A stretch of 10,054 nucleotides of DNA. Source: Phototrophicales bacterium (GTDB taxonomy: Bacteria; Chloroflexota; Anaerolineae; Aggregatilineales; Phototrophicaceae). Position numbers and translations under genes: made by a program. Position 1 is the stretch's first letter. Each line of letters opens with the position of its first letter. The notes beneath the pieces were generated by a model that searched no databases, was not told the DNA's origin, and saw nothing but the letters and a program-made list of their open reading frames with translations. Positions 5,923-10,054 of this stretch are shown here, piece after piece. The stretch covers positions 1-10,054 of the forward strand of contig PGTJ01000071.1 of NCBI GenBank assembly GCA_002794515.1. The letters are read 5' to 3'.

Positions 5923-8625
5923 ATGGCAGAAATTATAATTGATGTCAATTTTGGGTTGGGTGTCCTCACAGGTTGGGGGACGGCTTATGCCTTGTATCGG
6001 GCGCGACATTTTTTGGCAGGGGCGACCGAATCAGTCACACAACGCGCCTCGACTGCCCAAGAGTTCGCCAAACGCACTGCTGATGCCCGATACATCAACG
6101 ATTTAATCCGTTATATTCAAAAAGACCATCTGGCAGGTGAGCATGTCGCCCTGTCGGACATCTTGATAGAACCACAATTCATTCCTGCACAGCCCCTGCT
6201 CGCCCCCCGAGATGAAGAATTGGTGCGCGAAATCTTTCATGTTGTGCCAATTGTGCCAGATTACCCCTATCTCCATGCCGCTTATAACATCCCCACCATG
6301 AGCATTGCCGAATTGAATAATGGCACAAAAGCAGTGGTATTATTGGGCGAAGTCGGCAGTGGACGCACAACCGCCCTGCACAGCATTGCCTTATGGAGTT
6401 TGGGCATCATCAAATTTGATCCGCCTGTGGATGTGGTGCAAGAACGACTCGACCAAGAGGTGAAGTTCAAAAAAGAGGCGCAACACGCCCAAAGCTACAA
6501 AGAGCGCATCACAATGGACGACCTCGCCAAAGATGCTATCGAAAAAAGCAAGGCGGGCGAAAACCAATCTGCGCCTAAAGCGAGCAACAATCTGTCATTC
6601 AAACAACTCACACCGATGTATGCCCATTTGGCACATGTTGCCTTATTCATCGAGAAATTAGGACGCGAGATAGATCCCACAGAACCGATAGTCCGCGCTT
6701 TACAAACCTATACGGGTTATGTCACCTCGAAGACGATGCCCCGCAACATTTATGAACGGTTCAACGAAGGCAAAGCATTATTATTACTGGATGGTTATGA
6801 CGAATTATCAGTCTATCATCAATCACTGGTAAATACATGGCTCGAAGCGTTGCTACGGCAATACAGTAATAATTTCATCATCATCACCGCAAATCCTCAT
6901 GGATATGGTCAACTGATGCACATCGGTTTTAGCCCGGTGTTTTTACGCCCCTTAAATGACACTCAAGCCGATGCGCTAATCGATAAATGGGCAACGCACT
7001 GGGGCAAAATTGCTCGTAGACGTGGTGACATCCCATCAGTGACATTAGAACGGGTACGCGACCGCAACCGTGCTTATACCCCTCTGGAACTGAGTGCCAA
7101 AATTTGGGCGATGTTCGATAGCCCAGAGCGCGAGAGCATTGGCGAATGGTTAGAATTTTTGGGGGCGCAATATCTGGGCAACATAAAGCCCGAAAAAGTT
7201 CGTGAACAATTGGGACGGGCGGCACTGCTCCAACTGGAAGAAGGATTCATCACCGTTGATCGATTAGACCAAATTTTGCGTGGTATTATCATCGAAACAC
7301 CCATCAACACCGATGATAACACCAATGAAGAGGAGTGGGATAATATCATCGAAGGGGATGAAGCACCCGAGAGCAAAGCGAAACCCGAAAAGGTGAAATC
7401 GGCAGAAAAACCATCGGCTAGTCATAAAGAGTTATCGCGCTTTTTGCAAGCACTGGAAAAAGATGGCATGTTACGGGCGTTTGATGAGGATAAATATCAA
7501 TTCAAACACCCGATGCTCGCCATGTATTTTGCCAGTGTGGTGTTGCCCAACTTCCAAACAGAGGAATTATTGGCGCTCACACACATCCCTATCTGGCGTG
7601 ACGCGCTGGCATTGACCAATTTGCACCATCCACTCGAAGACTTAGTGACGGCACGACTCGCCCAGCCACTCGATGTGCTATATAACACGCATCTGGAACT
7701 CGCCCGTTGGTTGAAATATGCGGGCAAGGTGGAATGGCGTGCGGGTGTGTTGAAGGTGTTGGGCAATGCGTTTGTACAAGCGAATCAATATCCATTGGTG
7801 CGCGAAAGGATTGCCGCGGCATTGGTCGGCACACGCGATAAAAATGTCATGCGGATTTTTGCGCGTGGCTTGCGCGATGCCAATCCGGATGTGCGCCGTC
7901 TGTCATGTTTGGGATTAGGCGCATTACGTGCTGATGAAGCTATACGCGACATCACCACCCTACTCGCCGATGTTGAACCCGATGTGGCGTTATCGGCAGG
8001 ATTGGCATTGGGAGCTATCGGCACACAAAACGCCCTCGAAGAGATGGTCGGTGTTTTGACTACCGCTTCAGAAGCATTGCGTCAGGCAGTAGCAGAAGCA
8101 TTCGCCGCCTTGCCCAAAGATGGGTATCCAGTATTATATGATGCCATTTCACATGAAGATTTGATGGTGCGCCGTGCGGCGGTTTTTGGCTTGCGTCGTA
8201 TCAACACGGCATGGGCTTTGGTAGCAGTCTATAAAGCCTCTACCGAAGATGATGAGTGGTATGTACGTTCCGCTGCTGAACAAGCCTTTTTAGAGATGCA
8301 ATTCGGCGAAACAGCCACAGGCGTAAAAGCGATACCCCATGTCGAATCGTTAGAATGGTTGCGCGATTGGATTGCCAGTTTGGGTGATGCCGCAAAACGG
8401 ATTACCGTTGGGGGCGATGCCTTATTGCGTAAGGCGCTTGAGGAGGGTGATGTAGAAATACAAGCCTTGTCGGTAGCGAATATCGGTCAGTTGGGAATCA
8501 CCCATCAAGCCGATGCGCTCTATGCGGCGTTGCGTCACCGTGAGCCAGTGGTACGCGCCGCCGCACATCTGGGATTATGCCACTTACAAGCCCAATTGGG
8601 CATAGCATTACCTGCCCCCCTATAA
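5923..8625 (+). CDS. NACHT-like (STAND) P-loop NTPase with C-terminal HEAT repeats
   Basis: A 900-residue signalling-type ATPase. Residues about 9-28 are hydrophobic and may anchor the N-terminus in the membrane. The Walker A loop at 142-149 reads G-E-V-G-S-G-R-T, with arginine (R148) where lysine is standard. Walker B at 285-295 ends D-G-Y-D-E-L (D290, D293, E294), the NACHT signature, and a sensor-like T-A-N-P follows at 322-325. A charged insert (about 166-225) separates the A and B motifs. T-P-L-E-L-S at 386-391 and Y-Q-F-K-H-P at 525-530 match the winged-helix regions that follow NACHT domains. Residues about 460-505 are acidic/lysine-rich and probably disordered. From about 600 to 890 there are HEAT-type helical repeats, as in D-A-N-P-D-V-R-R at 652-659. 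STAND proteins usually use the repeats as sensor and the NTPase as switch, but no effector domain is recognisable, so the output is unknown. No signal peptide is evident apart from the possible anchor. Confidence 0.85.
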   Translation: MAEIIIDVNFGLGVLTGWGTAYALYRARHFLAGATESVTQRASTAQEFAKRTADARYINDLIRYIQKDHLAGEHVALSDILIEPQFIPAQPLLAPRDEELVREIFHVVPIVPDYPYLHAAYNIPTMSIAELNNGTKAVVLLGEVGSGRTTALHSIALWSLGIIKFDPPVDVVQERLDQEVKFKKEAQHAQSYKERITMDDLAKDAIEKSKAGENQSAPKASNNLSFKQLTPMYAHLAHVALFIEKLGREIDPTEPIVRALQTYTGYVTSKTMPRNIYERFNEGKALLLLDGYDELSVYHQSLVNTWLEALLRQYSNNFIIITANPHGYGQLMHIGFSPVFLRPLNDTQADALIDKWATHWGKIARRRGDIPSVTLERVRDRNRAYTPLELSAKIWAMFDSPERESIGEWLEFLGAQYLGNIKPEKVREQLGRAALLQLEEGFITVDRLDQILRGIIIETPINTDDNTNEEEWDNIIEGDEAPESKAKPEKVKSAEKPSASHKELSRFLQALEKDGMLRAFDEDKYQFKHPMLAMYFASVVLPNFQTEELLALTHIPIWRDALALTNLHHPLEDLVTARLAQPLDVLYNTHLELARWLKYAGKVEWRAGVLKVLGNAFVQANQYPLVRERIAAALVGTRDKNVMRIFARGLRDANPDVRRLSCLGLGALRADEAIRDITTLLADVEPDVALSAGLALGAIGTQNALEEMVGVLTTASEALRQAVAEAFAALPKDGYPVLYDAISHEDLMVRRAAVFGLRRINTAWALVAVYKASTEDDEWYVRSAAEQAFLEMQFGETATGVKAIPHVESLEWLRDWIASLGDAAKRITVGGDALLRKALEEGDVEIQALSVANIGQLGITHQADALYAALRHREPVVRAAAHLGLCHLQAQLGIALPAPL
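8590..8601. repeat. 12-bp perfect palindrome near the NACHT gene end; weak terminator candidate for the leftward series
   Basis: GCCCAATTGGGC is fully self-complementary. It lies in the last codons of the NACHT gene and 27 bases past the stop of the leftward lipoprotein gene. In leftward RNA it could fold as a 4-bp GC stem with an AAUU loop, followed by UUGUAAG. The stem is short and the U-run poor, so termination is only a possibility. Confidence 0.25.
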
Positions 8626-8628
8626 CTA

Positions 8629-9444
8629 TCATCCATCAATGGGTGTTGCCTCTACCTGAATAGTTGTCGGCAACACCTCTTGTCCTAATGGACATGGTAC
8701 AATCCGCTCACTATCGGTATGAAACGCATATAACACCTCACCGACTTGCAACACCAATCGAAAACCATCTATTGTTTGTTTTACATATGTCTGGCGTGGC
8801 GCAGGACATCCCAAACTGGTATCTGACCATGTATATGGGGTGATTTCGACAGGGCGCACACGGCGCTCGATAATATCAAATTGGGTCGCCAAACGGCGTT
8901 GTGCCAATGCCACTAATTCGACAGCTAGGGGGTCTATCAACAAACGCACATCAACGGGCAAATTGGTAGTGGGATAAATCGCACATAGCACTAATAACTG
9001 TCCCGTATTGGTATGATAATCATATACCTGCTCACCTGCTGTAACCAACACCCAAAATCCATCGGTACGGCGAATATTGCCCGATGGGGATGGGTCGCAT
9101 CCTAACGTTGGCGATTCTTCCCAGCGCATGGGGACGATGACAATATCTTCGATGATGTCACCATCAGCGAGGCGCGAACGCATATCATCACGCACAAAAT
9201 TGAGGATTTGTGCCGATGTATCTGACGGCGTTGGCGACACTAAATCGGCAGGGCTTAAGCGTGGCTGTATGGTGGGTGTATCGGTCGGTGGTGGGGTATC
9301 GGTTGGGATGACCGGGCTGAGTGGCAAAGTGGCAATAGGCGTAATATTCGAGTCGGATGCACATCCGACCAAAATCATCATGAATAACATCAAAAGGGCG
9401 AAACTCAGTTCACCCTTATGGATTATATAGTTTATGTACTTCAC
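8629..9444 (-). CDS. Secreted lipoprotein with two tandem cysteine-paired 'SLGC...YHTD' modules
   Basis: The N-terminus has a basic start (K2, K10), a hydrophobic core at about 14-26 and a lipobox L-V-G-C with lipidated cysteine C28, so the protein should be exported and anchored to the outer face of the membrane. A Ser/Thr/Pro-rich linker of about 45 residues follows (about 38-75). Two related modules then span about 80-155 and 177-252: each has W near the start, an L-G-C, a D-G-F, a Y-x-[YF]-H-T and a closing cysteine. The cysteine pairs C116/C154 and C213/C251 are each exactly 38 apart, suggesting one disulfide per module. The function is not known to me. The start is GTG at 9444, without a visible ribosome site but only 13 bases after the YggU stop, so translational coupling is likely. 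No other in-frame start keeps a proper signal peptide. Confidence 0.8.
   Translation of the reverse strand: MKYINYIIHKGELSFALLMLFMMILVGCASDSNITPIATLPLSPVIPTDTPPPTDTPTIQPRLSPADLVSPTPSDTSAQILNFVRDDMRSRLADGDIIEDIVIVPMRWEESPTLGCDPSPSGNIRRTDGFWVLVTAGEQVYDYHTNTGQLLVLCAIYPTTNLPVDVRLLIDPLAVELVALAQRRLATQFDIIERRVRPVEITPYTWSDTSLGCPAPRQTYVKQTIDGFRLVLQVGEVLYAFHTDSERIVPCPLGQEVLPTTIQVEATPIDG
8642..8677. repeat. Perfect 9-bp inverted repeat past the NACHT stop codon; possible terminator hairpin
   Basis: GGTGTTGCC at 8642-8650 pairs exactly with GGCAACACC at 8669-8677 around an 18-base loop. It starts 17 bases after the NACHT stop, inside the final codons of the opposing lipoprotein gene. In rightward RNA it is followed by UCUUGUCCU, a weak U-rich tail. 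Since only 3 bases separate the two stop codons, any terminator must lie inside a coding region. Confidence 0.4.
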
Positions 9445-9457
9445 GAGATTGTCTGAT

Positions 9458-9775
9458 TTATTCTGCGACAGGCTTGTTGAATTTTTCTTCTATCAGGCTC
9501 GTGGAAATACCTTCTACGCTGACCAGTTTATCGCGTTCTTTTTCGCCAGCGACAATCTCGATTTTATTCAACCCTACCCCCAATTCACGAGAGAGGAAAT
9601 TAATCAGTTCGGTGTTGGCTTCGGCATCGCCTGCAGATTGCGCGACCAACCGCACGCGCAAAGAACCATCTTCCTGAACACCAACGGCTTCTGTTTGGGC
9701 GCATCGCGTCACTACACGCACCGTGAATGCCGCACCCGATGTCGCGTCTGTAATTTTGAATGGACGATTTGTCAT
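9458..9775 (-). CDS. yggU: YggU / DUF167 family protein
   Basis: A small cytoplasmic protein of 105 residues, close to the usual 95-105 of the DUF167 family, whose biochemical role is unsettled. Counting from the ATG at 9775, it shows the family pattern: a beta-rich N-terminal half with V-x-V-R-L (about 38-44, read as S-L-R-V-R-L), the G-x-A-N-x-E-L motif as A-G-D-A-E-A-N-T-E-L (about 48-57), then a helix with F-L-S-R-E-L-G-V, followed by I-E-I-V-A-G-E-K and K-L-V. The longer frame with TTG at 9808 is rejected because ATG 9775 has AAAGGGAAA 6-9 bases upstream. It lies after the YggT-family gene, an arrangement found in many bacteria, and 13 bases before the lipoprotein gene. Confidence 0.85.
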   Translation of the reverse strand: MTNRPFKITDATSGAAFTVRVVTRCAQTEAVGVQEDGSLRVRLVAQSAGDAEANTELINFLSRELGVGLNKIEIVAGEKERDKLVSVEGISTSLIEEKFNKPVAE

Positions 9776-9781
9776 GAGTGA

Positions 9782-9790
9782 TTTCCCTTT
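9782..9790 (-). promoter_or_regulatory. Ribosome binding site that decides the YggU start
   Basis: AAAGGGAAA on the minus strand (9790-9782), with the GGG core 9 bases before ATG 9775. It lies inside the longer TTG-initiated frame, which shows that the TTG at 9808 is not the real start. Confidence 0.6.
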
Positions 9791-9822
9791 ATGGTTATTA
9801 TCATGCAACTTCTGTTAGTTTT

Positions 9823-9853
9823 ATTTTACACGATTTTCACACATGTTCACACA
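9823..9853 (-). promoter_or_regulatory. Candidate promoter with tandem 8-bp repeat upstream of yggU
   Basis: On the minus strand TAAAAT (9828-9823) resembles a -10 box about 48 bases before the ATG. Upstream of it, TGTGTGAA occurs twice (9853-9846 and 9843-9836) at a 10-bp period, one helical turn, covering the region where a -35 box would be. A TGTGAA with 17-base spacing is the best, poor, -35 match. A tandem same-face repeat here suggests an activator or repressor site, but this is inference. Confidence 0.35.
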
Positions 9854-9865
9854 ACATTTCTGAAA

Positions 9866-9881
9866 AATTGGTTTGATAACC
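9866..9881 (-). terminator. Weak terminator-like hairpin after the yggT-type gene
   Basis: In leftward RNA, GGTT (9881-9878) can pair with AACC (9873-9870) around a 4-base loop, followed by AAUUUUU. It begins just past the stop codon at 9885-9883. The U-run is good but the 4-bp stem is weak, so read-through into yggU is likely. Confidence 0.25.
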
Positions 9882-9882
9882 C

Positions 9883-10054
9883 TTAGAATGTCGCAATAAT
9901 GATGCGTGCGAACAACGTCAAACCAATCATCACCACAATTGGGCTAAAATCGAACATGCCCATATCCGGAAATTGTTGACGCAAAAAATTGCGGACAGGG
10001 GCTAAGACTGGCTCGGTGATGTCGTATAAAAAGCGAACGGGCGGGCTATAGGGA
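9883..10054 (-). CDS. yggT: YggT-family membrane protein (partial, C-terminal 56 residues)
   Basis: Only the last 56 codons and the stop (TAA, 9885-9883) are in the window; the start lies beyond the right edge. The visible part carries the family's signature: an amphipathic stretch with Y-D-I-T-E-P-V-L-A-P-V-R at residues 10-21 of the fragment, then F-D-F-S-P-I-V-V at 34-41 and a final hydrophobic helix ending right at the C-terminus. YggT proteins (YlmG in Gram-positives and plastids) are small two-segment membrane proteins linked to cell division or membrane/nucleoid organisation in some organisms, with no known catalytic activity. In many bacteria the gene sits beside a DUF167 gene, as here. 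The 107-base gap to yggU holds a possible separate promoter. Confidence 0.88.
   Translation of the reverse strand, partial: PYSPPVRFLYDITEPVLAPVRNFLRQQFPDMGMFDFSPIVVMIGLTLFARIIIATF

Noticed and set aside
5923..8625. Calling the NACHT protein an anti-phage Avs-type defence gene
   Set aside because: No nuclease, TIR, protease or other effector domain is visible, there are no neighbouring defence or mobile genes, and base use matches the neighbours. Defence remains only a possibility.
9077..9430. Rightward open frame of 117 codons
   Set aside because: It is antisense to the lipoprotein gene and its Gly/Val-rich part mirrors the Thr/Pro-rich linker of the real protein.

Overview
The window looks like a chromosomal segment from a bacterium of the phylum Chloroflexota, possibly class Anaerolineae. 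This is inferred from gene style: a NACHT-type NTPase with C-terminal HEAT repeats, a lipoprotein built from 'SLGC ... YHTD' repeats, and multi-pass GT-C-like sugar enzymes. I cannot place it more precisely. There are eight protein genes, with little intergenic DNA and no stretch over about 150 bases without a gene. I see no tRNA, rRNA, CRISPR array, insertion sequence or phage gene.

Left part (1-5049), cell-surface polysaccharide genes. A partial O-antigen ligase/polymerase-type membrane protein runs leftward off the window edge (681 to 1). It is divergent from a rightward GT-C-like membrane protein carrying a YDGQF loop (754-1971). That gene converges, with a 6-base stop-codon overlap, on a leftward two-gene operon: a GT-C-like membrane protein (5049-3403) followed 15 bases later by a polyprenyl-phosphate sugar phosphotransferase (3387-1966). 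Together they suggest a lipid-linked glycan pathway: the phosphotransferase loads the first sugar onto undecaprenyl phosphate, the GT-C-like proteins may add or modify sugars outside the membrane, and the Wzy/WaaL-like protein polymerises or ligates the product. The sugar identities cannot be read from the sequence.

Middle part (5200-8625), a two-gene rightward operon. A coiled-coil protein with a C4 zinc ribbon (COG1579 type) is followed 15 bases later by a 900-residue NACHT-like P-loop NTPase with HEAT repeats. Its Walker A lysine is replaced by arginine, while Walker B is intact. This pair is the least explained part of the window.

Right part (8629-10054), a leftward series: partial YggT membrane protein, YggU/DUF167 protein, and a secreted lipoprotein with two tandem copies of a cysteine-paired module. 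The lipoprotein converges on the NACHT gene with only 3 bases between stop codons.

Both convergent junctions lack room for a terminator between the genes. At each, a perfect 9-bp inverted repeat lies inside the 3' end of the leftward gene, just past the rightward stop codon. The YggU upstream region carries a tandem 8-bp repeat at 10-bp spacing, next to a possible promoter.
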